In this document: positions 12,445 through 24,479 of the stretch, one piece after another | Layout: each line of letters begins with the position of its first letter | Numbering within the stretch: position 1 is the stretch's first letter | Origin: Trema orientale | Taxonomy: Eukaryota; Streptophyta; Magnoliopsida; Rosales; Cannabaceae | Assembly (NCBI GenBank): GCA_002914845.1 | Contig: JXTC01000273.1 | Span: 1-64,000, forward strand | Length of the DNA stretch: 64,000 nucleotides | Reading direction: 5' to 3' | Notes under the pieces: model-generated | What the model saw: only the letters and a program-made list of their open reading frames with translations | Databases searched by the model: none | What the model was told of the DNA's origin: nothing | Translations under genes and position numbers: made by a program

Positions 12445-13544
12445 GCTCTTGTTTGGTTTAAAGGCATTGAACTCGACCTTAGATCAATTTGTCATTTAAA
12501 TAACAAATAGCATAAATTATCATGACATAAATAACAAATTGGCCCGTTAATGCCAATGTATAAATGGTGTATATTGGTTATTAATAAGGAATACACATTC
12601 TTATGATAGTTGCATATTTGTTGTCATATATAATATAGCTAATCGATTAATATTGAACTCAAAATTATATCTCCATAAATAAATGATAATCTCATGTATA
12701 GTTCGATATATGACCCAATAATAAATTTGTATAAGACATCTTACACCAATTCATAACATGTAGACAATTGCGTAAATGTGCTTTGTGGATAAGACGTAAG
12801 TATATATAGCATAGCATTTGTATAACGTAAATGTAGACAATTCAGTAAATGTGCTTTGTGGATAATACATAAGATTACGAATAATATTCAGGTTTCTAAT
12901 TTCATAGCATGTGCTAAACCAGTTTCTTGAATTCAAAAAACAAGAAAACCGAAAAGCATCATATTCATGAAACAAATATCGGAATAAAAGACTTATTGCA
13001 CATATACAAGACAGAAGATAATCAATATATTAAATATGCACCCAAGAAAGAAAAAGCGACGAAACTCAAGCACAAAGCAATACTACAATATACCAATATA
13101 TATACATATAGACATATAATATGCTTCAAAACTTCCAATACTTAAATCTCTAAAAACTTCCGCTGTCTTAAAAAACATACATCTATGGTTCAAAGATCCT
13201 AAAGCGCACAACATTCCGTACAGAAAAATTATCAACCCAAAACTATAGAGACATAATAATCCGAATATCTCAGTCGACAAATAAGTTTTAAGGCATCTAT
13301 ACTTTTATGCTATATATTTGAATTAAGTAATTCTTCTCAATTTAATTCACATATTGATACGTGCAAAACTCTCAAATTTAAAATATATATCACAACGCTT
13401 GTATAGACTAATCAAGAATCCTTCGTGCTGATCAGCTTATTAATATAGAGGATCAAAAAACAATTATGAGATTATTATAATAATCGTACAACAATAACGA
13501 TAATATAAGGTAATATAGAGAGTAAAAGATAGACAAANNNNNNN

Positions 13545-13616
<72 letters not shown>

Positions 13617-13640
13617 CTAGGATTTGTTTTTTATATTACA
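12445..13640. other. Intergenic AT-rich DNA with gap and (TA)n run
   Basis: No gene seen. Seven Ns at 13538-13544 abut a (TA)n run at 13545-13611, a typical place for an assembly break. Short duplicated words near 12765-12870 (GTAGACAATT, GTAAATGTGCTTTGTGGATA) show a local tandem duplication. Confidence 0.6.
13545..13611. repeat. (TA)n microsatellite
   Basis: More than 30 uninterrupted AT dinucleotides adjoin the N run; the true length is unknown. Confidence 0.95.
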
Positions 13641-13860
13641 AAAAAGGAAAATAACTCACGCATTCTGAGAGTCAAACTCCTGACCTAATACCCAATCTCC
13701 ACCACACTACATCCATTGAGCTAGCCTTCTCTTTTCTTATATTCTTTCAAGGAAATCAAGGGGTTTCACTCATTCTCCTGATGTGACTCGAACCCAAGAC
13801 CACGACTTCAAGTAGTAGGTGCTATTACCATTGAGCCAACGCATTTCATCGGTTAGAATT
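13640..13860 (-). mobile_element. Dimeric tRNA-derived SINE-like element
   Basis: Read on the minus strand, the first unit has GTTGGCTCAATGGTAATAGC (A-box-like) and, about 40 bases on, TTGGGTTCGAGTCACATCAG (B-box-like). A second unit follows with GGCTAGCTCAATGGATGTAG, then GGAGTTTGACTCTCAGAATG. Spacing and order match RNA polymerase III internal promoters, and neither unit folds as a normal tRNA. A T-rich end follows (TTTTTTGTAATAT). I infer a SINE with two tRNA-like heads. The family name and exact ends are not determinable. Confidence 0.55.
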
Positions 13861-14119
13861 TAGGTGTATATAATATTATTGGAAAAAGCCTTGAATTTAT
13901 CTTTGAAAAAAAATCGAAAACCTATCCAATAATGTTTAAGTAATATCCATATAATAATATCTTATTTATAACAATTTTTTATCTTTTATTTAACAAAATC
14001 TTTTGAGATAGTTTTTCCTCCGAGCACTCAGAGCAGCATATTTACTTTTAATAAATAAAGTCGAATTCGATCTAAACTAGATTATACAAACTTTTGACTC
14101 TGCTTTGACATTATAATTT

Positions 14120-14645
14120 GCTAGAGAAACATTATAAAATGACCTTACATTTCAACCATTTTTAATTAACCCATATATTATAAGAAATATGTGAAAACCT
14201 CATTGAATTTAATTTTTTATTATAAAAAATTTTATAATTTTACTATTTTTGAAATTTGACATCCTCATTTCAAAAATTAATGGGAAATGACAAAAGTATT
14301 TTAGTGGATGGTAAACTTAGTTTTATTATATTTTTACTTTGTGTTTGGTTATATAAATAATTATTTAGAAACTATTTTATCAAGTTATTCAAAAAATTGA
14401 AATATTATTTGGAAACTATTATAGATAGTTCTTAATTTTTTTTTTAGTTTACATCTAAATATATCATTTATTAAAGGTAATTTTGTCATTTCTATCAATT
14501 TCACTAATTTTGATAATATATGGAGGTCAAATTTTAAAAATAATCTAATTATAAGACTTTTTAATTAAAAAAAATTAAATTCAAATAGGATTTTTCCATA
14601 TTTCTTAAAACACGTGAGATTTCATAAAAGAAATTATGAAATATA
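14120..14645. mobile_element. MITE with long inverted arms
   Basis: The left arm (CATTATAAAATGACC through TAAGAAATATGTGAAAACCT to TGAATTTAA) is matched in inverted orientation by the right arm (TTAAATTCAAATAGGATTTT, CCATATTTCTTAAAACACG, TTATGAAATATAAAGG). The arms are over 100 bp and have decayed. No open frame. It abuts the next MITE at 14648. Confidence 0.5.
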
Positions 14646-14647
14646 AA

Positions 14648-15008
14648 GGGGCCATTTGGTTCGCCCATTCCATTCCATTGGAATAGAAAATCCATTTGAA
14701 TGGGTGTTTGTTTCAACAACTTTAAATTTTTCATTCAAATGGTCTTTTAGAATGAGTGTTTGTTTCAACAATTTAGTTTTTCTATTCAAATAGTTCATCA
14801 GTCACATCAACTATTTGAATGAATTTTTGTGTCTTGGATGAGAATGGATTGGAAGAGATATTTTTGAATGGTCCATTCCAATACTCCCATTCTAATTATA
14901 ACCCATTCCACTATTTTTTCCATTCAAATGTCTTCTATTCCAATTATAACACATTCCACAATTTCCATTCAAATACACACATTCAAATAGGCGAAACAAA
15001 CGGGGCCA
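14648..15008. mobile_element. MITE, GGGCC...TTTGGTTCGCC family
   Basis: The ends are imperfect inverted repeats (GGGCCATTTGGTTCGCC and GGCGAAACAAACGGGGCC). The inside repeats CATTCAAATG and GTTTGTTTCAACAA words. A second family member lies at 57410-57775. Flanking AAAG on both sides may be the target duplication, but it is short. No protein coded. Confidence 0.6.
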
Positions 15009-15169
15009 AAGTCTTTTTGGACGTTTTCTCTAATTTGCTATAAGCTCAATGTAACATCTCAAAACCTGTTGCACAAAGTGATTGGATTTTGTGCTAATTA
15101 TTTCAAAAAAATTTTACCAAAAAAATTTGTTACCAAAAGGTACTTTTTAAAAATAGGACCGAAAAAAAA

Positions 15170-15513
15170 ATCATGAGATTTAGATACTCTGCAATTTTAT
15201 TTTAACATTGAATTTTGGACTATACAAAATAATATCGTGAGATTTAAAATTTATGAAAATTGATACCATGTACTGATTTTTTTTTACTACTTTTAGTAAA
15301 AAAAAAATACAATAATATTCTTCATTAAAATATATTAGTCCTTATTATTCTTCGTAATTTTGATAGTATTATTATTTTTTATTGGTTAAAATTATTCAAA
15401 AGATCAATTTAATATATTAATTTTCATAAATTATTAATTTCAAAGTATTGTTTTACAGAGTGCAAACTTTCGGATTTAAATTGCAGAATACTCAAATTTT
15501 AGAATATTTTTTA
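15170..15513. mobile_element. MITE-like inverted repeat
   Basis: The arms share ATACTCTGCAATTT, a TTGGACT block and AATTTATGAAAATTGATA with their inverted partners near 15420-15510 (TTAATTTTCATAAATTATTA, AATTGCAGAATACTCAAATT). The copy at 31862-32175 has the same organisation. Long-armed, non-coding, probably Mutator-derived. Confidence 0.5.
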
Positions 15514-15699
15514 ACAGTTTACTGAGACAACATATTACGAAATAATCTAACAAAAAGTAAATTTTGTTAATATTTATTAGTTAATACTGGAAATTGTTTC
15601 AGAAATTGATTCTGAGTTCTTATTCCAAACTAATCCTACATACAGATAGCTTAAAGACGCAAGTACCCCTACTTCGAAGCATTTATTAGTATGTCTTTC

Positions 15700-16063
15700 A
15701 ATTGAACAAACAAACAAACAAAAATGACAGAAATTGCTCCAAGCACATGTATCTATAAATCCAAGTGATAGAGAAAGAAAAGTCACATTAAAAATAAATA
15801 AATAAGTAGTGCTCCCAAGCAAAGTAGAGGCTTAATATTTAATCCTATTAAATTTTATTTAAATAAAAATAAAAAGAAAGAAAGAATAATAAAGAAAAAA
15901 AAAAAAGGGGAAGAAAAAAAAAGAGAGTAGAAGCGAAAAAGTATTGCAAGGCTTTAAAAATTGTACGGCGACGGCGAGTGTTATATACTAAAAAGCCATC
16001 TTCCTCTGTTTGCCACACACACATATTCTGAAACTCGAACTCTCCTCATTTTGCATGTCAAAC
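15700..16063 (+). promoter_or_regulatory. ALS copy 2 promoter and 5' leader
   Basis: It shares with the other two copies AACAAACAAAAATGACAGAA and an AAGCACA-GT word (15710-15750). Here the CACGTG-like core of copy 1 (CACACGTGA) is CACATGTAT. A purine tract follows. GTTATATACTAAAAAG at about 15980 is a possible TATA region. The coding start at 16064 lies in AACATGGCG, a good plant context; in-frame ATGs at 16010 and 16055 lie in weaker contexts and would only lengthen the transit peptide. Confidence 0.55.
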
Positions 16064-18079
16064 ATGGCGGCCGCCAACACCACCAATGCCTCCGCCTCCT
16101 CCTTCCTCCCCAACCCCTCTCCTTTCCCTCCTTCCACCTCTTCTCCAAAACCCATTCTCAGATTCTCACTCCCTTTCTCCTCAAACCCCCCAAAACCCTC
16201 CTCTCTCCGCCGCCCCCTCCACGTCATCACCAGCTCCCTCCCTCGCCGCACCCCACCTTCCGCCGCCACTACGACCGCCGCTCCCACCACCACCACCACC
16301 ACCATTGCCTCCGACCCAGATACGTTCGTCTCTCGATTCGGCCCCGACGAGCCCCGGAAGGGCGCCGATGTCCTCGTCGAGGCCCTCGAGCGCCAGGGCG
16401 TCACCGACGTGTTCGCCTACCCCGGCGGCGCGTCCATGGAGATTCACCAGGCGCTCACCCGCTCCAACATCATCCGCAACGTCCTCCCGCGCCACGAGCA
16501 AGGTGGGGTTTTCGCGGCTGAGGGCTACGCCAGATCCTCTGGCCTCCCGGGCGTCTGTATCGCCACCTCCGGCCCCGGCGCCACCAACTTGGTCAGCGGC
16601 CTCGCTGATGCGCTGCTCGATAGCGTGCCCCTCGTCGCCATTACGGGACAAGTCCCTCGGAGGATGATTGGTACTGATGCGTTTCAGGAAACCCCGATTG
16701 TGGAGGTAACTAGATCTATTACCAAGCATAATTACCTTGTTCTTGATGTGGAAGACATTCCTAGGGTGGTTAGTGAAGCATTTTTCTTAGCAACATCGGG
16801 TCGACCCGGCCCGGTTTTGATCGATGTGCCTAAAGATATACAGCAACAGCTTGTGGTTCCCAATTGGGACCAGGCCATCAAGCTACCTGGTTACTTAGCT
16901 AGGTTGCCTAAGCTTCCTAATGAGGCTCTTTTGGAGCAGATTGTGAGGTTGATTTCTGAGTCAAAGAAGCCTGTTTTGTATGTTGGAGGTGGGTGTTTGG
17001 ATTCGAGCAAGGAGTTGAGGCGGTTTGTGGAGCTTACTAAGATCCCTGTTGCTAGTACTTTGATGGGTCTTGGAGCTTACCCTCTTTCGGATGATTTGTC
17101 TCTTCAAATGCTTGGAATGCATGGGACTGTGTATGCTAATTATGCTGTTGATAAATGTGATTTGTTGCTTGCTTTTGGAGTTAGGTTTGATGATCGTGTG
17201 ACAGGGAAGCTTGAGTCTTTTGCTAGCCGAGCTAAGATTGTTCACATTGATATTGATTCGGCTGAGATTGGAAAGAATAAGCAACCCCATATCTCGGTTT
17301 GTGGAGATGTTAAACCTGCCTTGGAGGGAATGAATCAGATGCTGGAGAAGAAAGCATCAAAACTTAAACTTGACTTCTCTGCTTGGAGACAAGAGTTGGA
17401 TGAGCAAAAAGAAAAGTACCCTTTGAGTTTCAAGACTTTTGGAGAAGCTATTCCTCCTCAGTATGCCATTCAGGTTCTAGATGAGTTGACTGGTGGGGAG
17501 GCAATCATAAGCACCGGTGTTGGCCAGCATCAGATGTGGGCAGCTCAGTTTTACAAGTATAACAGGCCTCGTCAATGGTTGACATCAGGAGGATTAGGGG
17601 CTATGGGTTTTGGCTTGCCTGCGGCTATTGGAGCTGCTGTTGCGAACCCAGATTCCATCGTTGTCGACATTGATGGTGATGGGAGTTTCATCATGAATGT
17701 TCAGGAGTTGGCAACTATCCGGGTGGAGAATCTTCCTGTGAAGATACTCCTCCTGAATAACCAGCATCTGGGTATGGTTGTCCAGTGGGAGGATCGGTTC
17801 TACAAGGCTAACAGAGCTCATACGTACCTTGGAGACCCATCAAGAGAATCTGAGATATTCCCCAACATGTTGAAGTTTGCTGATGCTTGTGGCATACCAG
17901 CCGCACGTGTGTCAAAGAAGGAAGAGCTTAGAGGAGCCATTCAGAAGATGTTGGATACTCCTGGCCCGTACCTGCTGGATGTAATAGTTCCCCATCAAGA
18001 ACATGTCCTGCCCATGATCCCGAGTGGTGGGGCTTTCAAAGATGTGATCACAGAAGGAGATGGGAGAATAAAGTACTAG
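16064..18079 (+). CDS. ALS: Acetolactate synthase catalytic subunit, copy 2 (intact)
   Basis: A 671-residue plastid ALS/AHAS (Arabidopsis has 670), intronless. It makes acetolactate from two pyruvates, or acetohydroxybutyrate from pyruvate and 2-oxobutyrate. Residues 1-85 are a Ser/Pro/Thr-rich transit peptide. The three-domain ThDP-enzyme body follows: [18 protein letters not shown] with the ThDP glutamate, [33 protein letters not shown], the FAD-binding middle with [11 protein letters not shown], and the ThDP/Mg motif [16 protein letters not shown]. The C-terminal cap has [16 protein letters not shown] and [17 protein letters not shown]. Residues at the known herbicide-contact positions (Ala122, Pro197, Ala205, Asp376, Trp574, Ser653 in Arabidopsis numbering) are the usual sensitive-type ones where I checked. 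It is third in a tandem family on one strand. The first 400 coding bases are very GC-rich compared with the rest. Confidence 0.97.
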   Translation: MAAANTTNASASSFLPNPSPFPPSTSSPKPILRFSLPFSSNPPKPSSLRRPLHVITSSLPRRTPPSAATTTAAPTTTTTTIASDPDTFVSRFGPDEPRKGADVLVEALERQGVTDVFAYPGGASMEIHQALTRSNIIRNVLPRHEQGGVFAAEGYARSSGLPGVCIATSGPGATNLVSGLADALLDSVPLVAITGQVPRRMIGTDAFQETPIVEVTRSITKHNYLVLDVEDIPRVVSEAFFLATSGRPGPVLIDVPKDIQQQLVVPNWDQAIKLPGYLARLPKLPNEALLEQIVRLISESKKPVLYVGGGCLDSSKELRRFVELTKIPVASTLMGLGAYPLSDDLSLQMLGMHGTVYANYAVDKCDLLLAFGVRFDDRVTGKLESFASRAKIVHIDIDSAEIGKNKQPHISVCGDVKPALEGMNQMLEKKASKLKLDFSAWRQELDEQKEKYPLSFKTFGEAIPPQYAIQVLDELTGGEAIISTGVGQHQMWAAQFYKYNRPRQWLTSGGLGAMGFGLPAAIGAAVANPDSIVVDIDGDGSFIMNVQELATIRVENLPVKILLLNNQHLGMVVQWEDRFYKANRAHTYLGDPSRESEIFPNMLKFADACGIPAARVSKKEELRGAIQKMLDTPGPYLLDVIVPHQEHVLPMIPSGGAFKDVITEGDGRIKY

Positions 18080-19706
18080 ATATCCAAGGACTGGCAGCTA
18101 TGTTTTTGCTGCTATCTGTGTACATTTATGTTTTCTGTTCTGTCAGGCTCAGCTTAAAGCTGACCCGGAGCGTTTAGTTCATGATTTAGTAGTACTAGTA
18201 GGTTTGTTTGTTTTTGCAGGCGAACATGTTGTACTTTCTATTCACAAGAAAGTGTGGCGAGTTTATCAGATTAGGACTTATGATCATCTTTCTTTCTCGT
18301 AGCTACTTCTCTTGCATTAACCCCTGTAGTCCCTATTCACTATTCGGTGAATGTTTTTCTTCCTCAAAAATATGTACTATGCTAAGGAATATATTCGATC
18401 TTGAGTCTTCACTTTTCTGATTAGGTTTGTAAAACGATTTGCAATTTCGATCCCTTTTTTGACCTTAAAATCCATGCATGATTATGACTACGTAATTATA
18501 CTAACTCCTCTAATCTGGCTCATGGTAAAAATTATGCCGGTAGCACTAGATTCCCTGGGCATAACGTATATTCTTTATGGGGATTTAAGTCACCATAAAG
18601 TATCCAATTGATGTTGCGGTGCAGGATAAGCACTTACATTTTAGCCACACCTCTATATCTAAATCATTGTGCATTCGAACTTACTTTCCATGTCAGATAT
18701 AGATGCCTCTTTTGTTCCCTGGTGGAAAGGCATTCTTGAAGCATGTTTGGGAATCCCATTACGTTATACAGTAGCCTAGTTTACATCAGAATGAACTCCG
18801 AGGCAGGAATCAGGATCATACGATACTAATCCAGATTGTTTCACAGAAAGACAATTCTTGATTTAGTTATCAGTTCCCTTGTGGAATCAAGTATGGAATT
18901 TAAATCTGATAAGAGTTGATTCCAGTCAGGCTAATAGGATAGTCAGTTGCGTTTATTACGCGAATGAACCAGTCATACTCGACAAAATTCTGTTTGATCT
19001 ACATAACTAAAAGACGAATGAACCAGCCATACTCGACAAAATTCTGTTTGATTTACATAACTAAAAGACTAGGGAGTTGATATTTTTGGTAGCTTAATTC
19101 TCCTAATGAGAGCCACAAGAAATTATTTCATTTTCTAACAGAGGAAGCTGGAGCAAGATTTTAGAGTTGCAGTACAGCAGAGAAGAATGTCGTTTCTTAC
19201 ATGAGCACTTTATGAGACCTAAATAGCATATTTCCCAAGCAAATCATGAATTCCCCAACTAATTATGCAGTTCATTGTTCAAGAGTCTTTAATTGTATCA
19301 CACTATTAAAGCATATATATTATTCACCTTGGAGTAACATCATCTTATTTTCATAAGAATGAATCAAAAACATTTTTGGAGCTTTGATTCTAGTATTTAA
19401 GTAAAATGAAAACTTGAAGGCATAGAAAGTAAGACTAATATTAGACTAAACCTGAGATCTTATTTTGTTGTCTGTTGATCACAATTTAAAATGGTAATCA
19501 AATACAAAATGCTACACATCACTAGTAGGATCAACCATAGCATGCCTTTAGCCCAATTTCACACTGACTTACTGCGTTTGTGTGTGATTGGACTAAAGGC
19601 ACGTTCTCGGGCATTAGTGATGAAAAATAGCATTACTCACTTAGAAAGGTTGAAGATAGATTTTGCTTAAAGCAATAAAAAACATATCCTACATTTACAA
19701 ATGCTG
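18080..19706. other. ALS copy 2 3' UTR and intergenic DNA
   Basis: About 350 bases after the stop look like 3' UTR. The remainder has moderate complexity and no recognisable gene. A 54-bp perfect-to-near-perfect tandem duplication lies at 18961-19068. Confidence 0.55.
18961..19068. repeat. 54-bp tandem duplication
   Basis: The unit starts CGAATGAACCAG and ends ACATAACTAAAAGA. It occurs twice head-to-tail with only two substitutions, indicating a recent slippage or unequal exchange event. Confidence 0.9.
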
Positions 19707-19707
19707 C

Positions 19708-21020
19708 TCACTCCGTGACCTGAGACGAAGCTGTGGTAGTATCGAAAGACTTCTTCCTGACCAAGAGGCAAGTTATCTTTGAAGGATTTGCAGGAGTATT
19801 GTCAAGAGTGCACAACACGAAGTCAGGCCTATGCAGAACCAGATTCAAGTGATCCTTGCCAATAACAAGTTCAGTGGCATCAAGAAGAACATGCCATGAA
19901 TTCCTATGAGCTTCTGAAACCCAATGCAGTGAGTAATGAGTCCCATTTACAACAGCAGGATAAGAGAACAACCCCTTTTGCTTGTACTTGCTTTTCTTCC
20001 GGAAATACTGGCTAAGCTGTGAACCTTTGATCCTTAAGTCCAACCAAGATGCTGGTGCTGAAATCACTCTTGATTCCTTAAAACTAGCATATTCCTTTAT
20101 CAAGTCTTCTTCTTCCTCTCCTCCCATAATGGTCATGTAAGTGTTTCCCTTGAAGAACGGATAGCTCTCCCCCACTAACTTCATGGAAACAACGTAGTCT
20201 GGTGTGAAGAGAACCAGGTACTCATTATCAGGCAAGCCACAGTGCTTCAAAACCTTGTTTCGAGCTTGTATCTCCGGGATTGAGATGAAACTACCGGGAA
20301 AGGAGGATTTTGTTGTGAGGATATCGAGCAATCTTGATGGTTCTAACTGTGTCCTATCTAGCTCAGGAAGGTTGCTTCCAGAGGGTGTGGTGGGTTCTCT
20401 GGAACTTCCCCTTGGAGATTTCCTCTTGTCATCCGGAACAGGTTCAGTAGACTCATCAACGATGCAAATGCTAGAAAGATCAAATTTCTCACCTTCAACA
20501 AGGCCTGAATATTGCGGGTACTTTGCTAGAACATATTGCTCAACATATTCCATTTCTGTTGGTGTTATTGGGCCTGACCATCTAAGGCCAAGACCATCAT
20601 CATGTAATGTTGATATTGCTTCTGCTATGATATGTGCTGGAATTACAGTATGTGCTTTCTGTTGTTCAGAATTTAGTCAAGCAATCATAAATCAGGTCAG
20701 ATACAGAACTATTCAACAACTTGGGAAACTAAATAAGAGAAAATTCTCAAAAGGGTGAGTTTTACCTTCACAACCATACTTCTTGGTCTGCTATCTTCTG
20801 CTGCTGGTTTGTGAATTGAAGCGAAAAGAGATTTTTTGCATTGACCTTCCTTCATGTCCTAATTAGTTTCCAAACCAACAACATTCAGAATCTCACAAGA
20901 TTTTTCTTAAGAAAATTATGACATATAACTCAGACCATAGAAGAACATGGTCTTGGAATGATTAGCACTCACCTTGGATTCTGTTTGTGCAGGAACCTCT
21001 TCTTCAGTGTTCCTCCCCAT
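19708..21020 (-). CDS. Molybdenum-cofactor-sulfurase-like, PLP-transferase-fold protein (three exons)
   Basis: Exons on the minus strand are 21020-20973, 20858-20766 and 20658-19708, all with GT-AG introns and phase-0 junctions, giving 363 residues. The start ATG (MGRNTEEE) opens exon 1. The C-terminal half resembles the plant PLP-dependent-transferase/MOCO-sulfurase-like group (At2g23520, At4g22980 type): LVGESYPFF, GLFSYPAVVNGTHYSLHW, NSWHVLLDAT (Asp 307, cofactor-ring position) and HRPDFVLC. The N-terminal half has LHDDGLGLRWSGPITPTE and an acidic/Ser-rich linker. Where fold-type I enzymes have the Schiff-base lysine, aligning with SFYR-V in At2g23520, this protein has Asn (about 334). It is short for the family (usually 550 or more), so it is probably a non-catalytic relative. 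Function unknown. Confidence 0.75.
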
Positions 21021-23008
21021 AGTATCAATTCTCTCTACTGCTAAAAGGGGTGTAGAATTTTGTTTGACGTCTCCGTTAAACGAAGATCACAAGTTTTTAG
21101 AATTACAAAACAAAATATTAGGAGATAAAATAGATGTATCTTTATATACAAAGTCTTTTCCAAAAGAACAGCAGAAAAAAAAGTCTGTTTTTCCTTGGAG
21201 GTGGAAATTTGAGGAAATGAAAAAGAATCAGTGGGAAGGAAAATAAGGAAAAAGAAGGGCCAAGGAAGAATGTGTTAGAATATAAACTTGGTAAAATAAA
21301 ACCATTGGTTTAGGGGAGGAAACAAAGAAAATGTAGGAAGGAGCAAAGGAAGCTACAGAGATAAGACTCAGCCAGAGTCAACTAAACGTTTCTTGTTACA
21401 GTTAAGAATCTGAAATTTGAGTTTATTAAACAAATTAAAAGAACTCACATCCAAGAAAAGTACCCGACAATGACAATAGCATTGTACCATTTTGTAAACT
21501 TAACCATGATTTTTTTTTTTTTTTTTTGACAATAACTTAACCATGATTTTGATAATGTCGTTCTTGATTGCTATGTGGCATACGATCATTGGTTTGGCTT
21601 GTACTCATACCAAAACCTTGATTAAACAATTGATCTAGCTTAAATTTCCCAGCTATTATTTTAACCTTGCATCATATGTCACGGCTCGAAAAGTCTTAAA
21701 CATTGAAAGTAAAATGACCTATTGAGGACAGTTTGTGGGCGGATCTACTGACACCATTAATAGGAAGACTGCACTGTGTTCAAAAGACAAACTCTAATAT
21801 AGAAGTTATTTTGTTTTGTCTAATCAAATTAGACAAACATTAGTATGCAAAAAGTTCTCATAAGAATGCACAAAGTCACTCTTTTAGCTGAATGGTTGGC
21901 TTGGAGTGGACTCAGCCTGTAGTTAATCTTCAGGAGACATCTGATTGGTTTTTACTTTTTACTATTAACTTAGAGAAGAGTGATTTCAAATAATGAAGAA
22001 ACTTGACAGAGGAATCTGCACTGAAATGAAGTTATAGTAGTCATTAATCTGTACTTCAAACAGTTTTGTGCATTTGAAACCAATGCTTTAATATTTCGGG
22101 TGTCAAAGTGTTAGGACGCAAGACAAGGGAAAAGTTTTGGCATGAAAAAGAGTCCCAATACTTTTTGTCGTATCAGTAAAATACTACACATTGCATGTTG
22201 TAATTTTGTGAGTTGTTTACACAATTTATATATTAAAACTTGGTAACAATACAAAAGATGGCAATGACTTTCCATCAATTTGAACAGATATTTCTTGATC
22301 ATCCAAGCTTCCCTCCTACGCATACTTTAGGCAAAATATGTCATTTGGGTAATTTAGATCAACCAAAATTTGCATTTCAAAGCACAAGAACACCCCCTCC
22401 CCCCCCCCCAAAAAAAAAAAATAAAGAATAAAAATCTTAATGTGGTACAAACAATGTTTTTTCACATGCGTGGACAGAATGTATAAGATGCCGTTAAGTG
22501 ATGCCTTGGACAAAGCTTATGATATGGACAAATACTTAATAAGTAATTGTTTATGCAAGTGGACAATAAAATAAAAAGAATATGCCTCTACATTACTTAA
22601 TAATTAATTAGGAGGACTAAGTGGGGAGACTGGAATTGATAAGCTTAATATACAAATAAAATAAAACAAATCAATTTATGTATGTAAACATTTTATACAT
22701 GAAGCTGCCGTACAGACTTTCATTTTAGTTGAGTCCAGTTCCTCAAATGCATTATTAAAAGCACATATAGCACCTGTAACTCTCACTAGAAACTTAATTA
22801 ACTCTAACGAGTCTTCAAACACTTCTACTCCTTGGTTGAAATTTACGGTACTGGCTTTCCATGAAGCTGCCCTTGAAAAGAACTACAAGTCTATAATAAT
22901 GAGATTTTATTTATTTATTTTATTTTATTTTTTTGAGGGGAAGAAGTTCCTCTTATTAAGTTAAATCGTCAATTTTATTCTAGAACACAAAAGTTAAATC
23001 ATCAATAA
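21021..23008. other. Upstream of the PLP-fold gene; intergenic
   Basis: The first 400 bases should hold the leader and promoter of the minus-strand gene. The rest has no recognisable gene. Homopolymer runs lie at 21511-21528 and 22393-22421. Confidence 0.5.
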
Positions 23009-23726
23009 TAGGAGTGTTCAAAAAAACTGCCAAACCGTGGAAACCGCCCAATCCAGTCCAAACTGCCCAATCTAAGCGGATTCTCTTCTTAAACGGCCGG
23101 TTACGGATTAGAAAAAATAAAAACCGACTTGGCCGGTTTAGTTTTCGGTTTTAGACAAATTCGGTCGGATTCAGACCGAACTGGCCAATAAGTTTGAATA
23201 TATATATATTTTTTAAAAATATGTATATTAGTAGTTAAAAATTTAAGCTCATTCATTCTAATTGAGTAATGATTACTTTTAGCTCATTTAAGACTATGTC
23301 ACTTAAGACTCTTATGATATTTTAGACTTTAAATCTTGTTGTTGTAATGTGTTTAAGATTAAAAACTTTAAGTTTGTTATTCAATTTTGATTAGATTGTA
23401 AGTTGTAACTAAAATTTAAGTTTAATAGGACTTTCGATTTGGTTGTAGCTTTTAACTATGTTATAGTTTTGTTTTATATTTTGACTTTAAATTTTAGATG
23501 AAATATGATTATGATACGAGCTTAGTTGATGCTGTAATAATTCAAATTTTATAAGTTTTTAAACCTCGGAAACCGCCCAAACCAGCCGCAAAAATGTAGG
23601 TGCGGTCTGGCTGGTTTGAATCGACCAACTCAAACCGCACAGATTGGTAAATCGACCAAACCGCACATTCGGATTGGTTTCTAGATTGGCGATTTAGACC
23701 GTCCAAATCAGCCATGAACACCCCTA
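23009..23726. mobile_element. Non-autonomous hAT-type element with 8-bp target duplication
   Basis: The ends are inverted repeats TAGGAGTGTTCA and TGAACACCCCTA. They are flanked by the identical 8-bp duplication ATCAATAA (23001-23008 and 23727-23734). The subterminal regions are rich in AACCGCCCAA, CCAAACCGCAC and GGCCGGTT words in both orientations. At 718 bp with no transposase frame, it depends on an outside transposase. TAGGGGTGTTCA-type ends with an 8-bp duplication are typical of plant hAT elements. Confidence 0.85.
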
Positions 23727-24099
23727 ATCAATAATAATTGTTTCCAAAAAAAAAAAGAATCATCAATAATAAAATACGAAATAAATAAAGAACAATAGTC
23801 AAATCAATACATATTAGAATACACCCTAAGAGCCTATTTACCAATAGATGGGCCACTTTAATTCCATTATGAGAGGAATAAAATGACAAGAATAACAATT
23901 GGATCATTAGCTCCTAAATGATGTACAGAATTGTCATAAAAATTATATCAAGATAAATAATGAGCATATTAGTGTACAAAGAAATTGTCATAAAAAATAT
24001 AGCTAAAGTTTCCTATCTATTAGAGTGAAATGGGCACCAACAATACAGAAGTGAGCAAGTTTTTGGTAGCATTAGATAGTAAAAGATATATAGAACTAG

Positions 24100-24479
24100 T
24101 GATGTAGAACAAGAGTGAAAATTTAGAATAGATGAGAAAGGGAAGAGAGAGAGGAATTTAGGAAGAATTTAGAGAAGAAGAGGAAGAACTTTAGAGAGAG
24201 AAGAGGAATATTAGAGAGAGAATTTCTGAATAGTTATATATCATTAATCAAGTCTTAAAAATAATAAATATAGAAGAGCTTATTTATAGAGAAGCACTTA
24301 GACAAAACTAAGAAACTGACATATTCTATAAACAAATATAAAAGGGAAATATCAAACTAGTTACTCAAAATTTAAATAACACCTAATAATTAAATAAAAT
24401 ATAATTATATAAACCTAAAATAGTCTAATTAATAATAATCATATAGATTCGTAATATAGCTTATTCATATTCCTCATCA
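24100..24479 (-). repeat. LTR (3' LTR by element orientation)
   Basis: 380-bp copy, TG...CA ends, preceded by target duplication ACTAG. It has a 20-bp purine-rich insertion relative to the other LTR. Confidence 0.85.

Noticed and set aside
13545-13611. Long TA run as an origin or CRISPR-like repeat
   Set aside because: It is a simple microsatellite next to an assembly gap; plant nuclear DNA has no CRISPR arrays and no spacer structure is present.
15961-16729. Several long frames on both strands over the ALS copy 2 transit-peptide region
   Set aside because: They are shadows caused by high GC and lack of stops; the ALS frame continues to a full enzyme.
22690-22870. Words resembling miR167 (TGAAGCTGCC) at two places
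   Set aside because: The match stops after ten bases and no paired arm is present.
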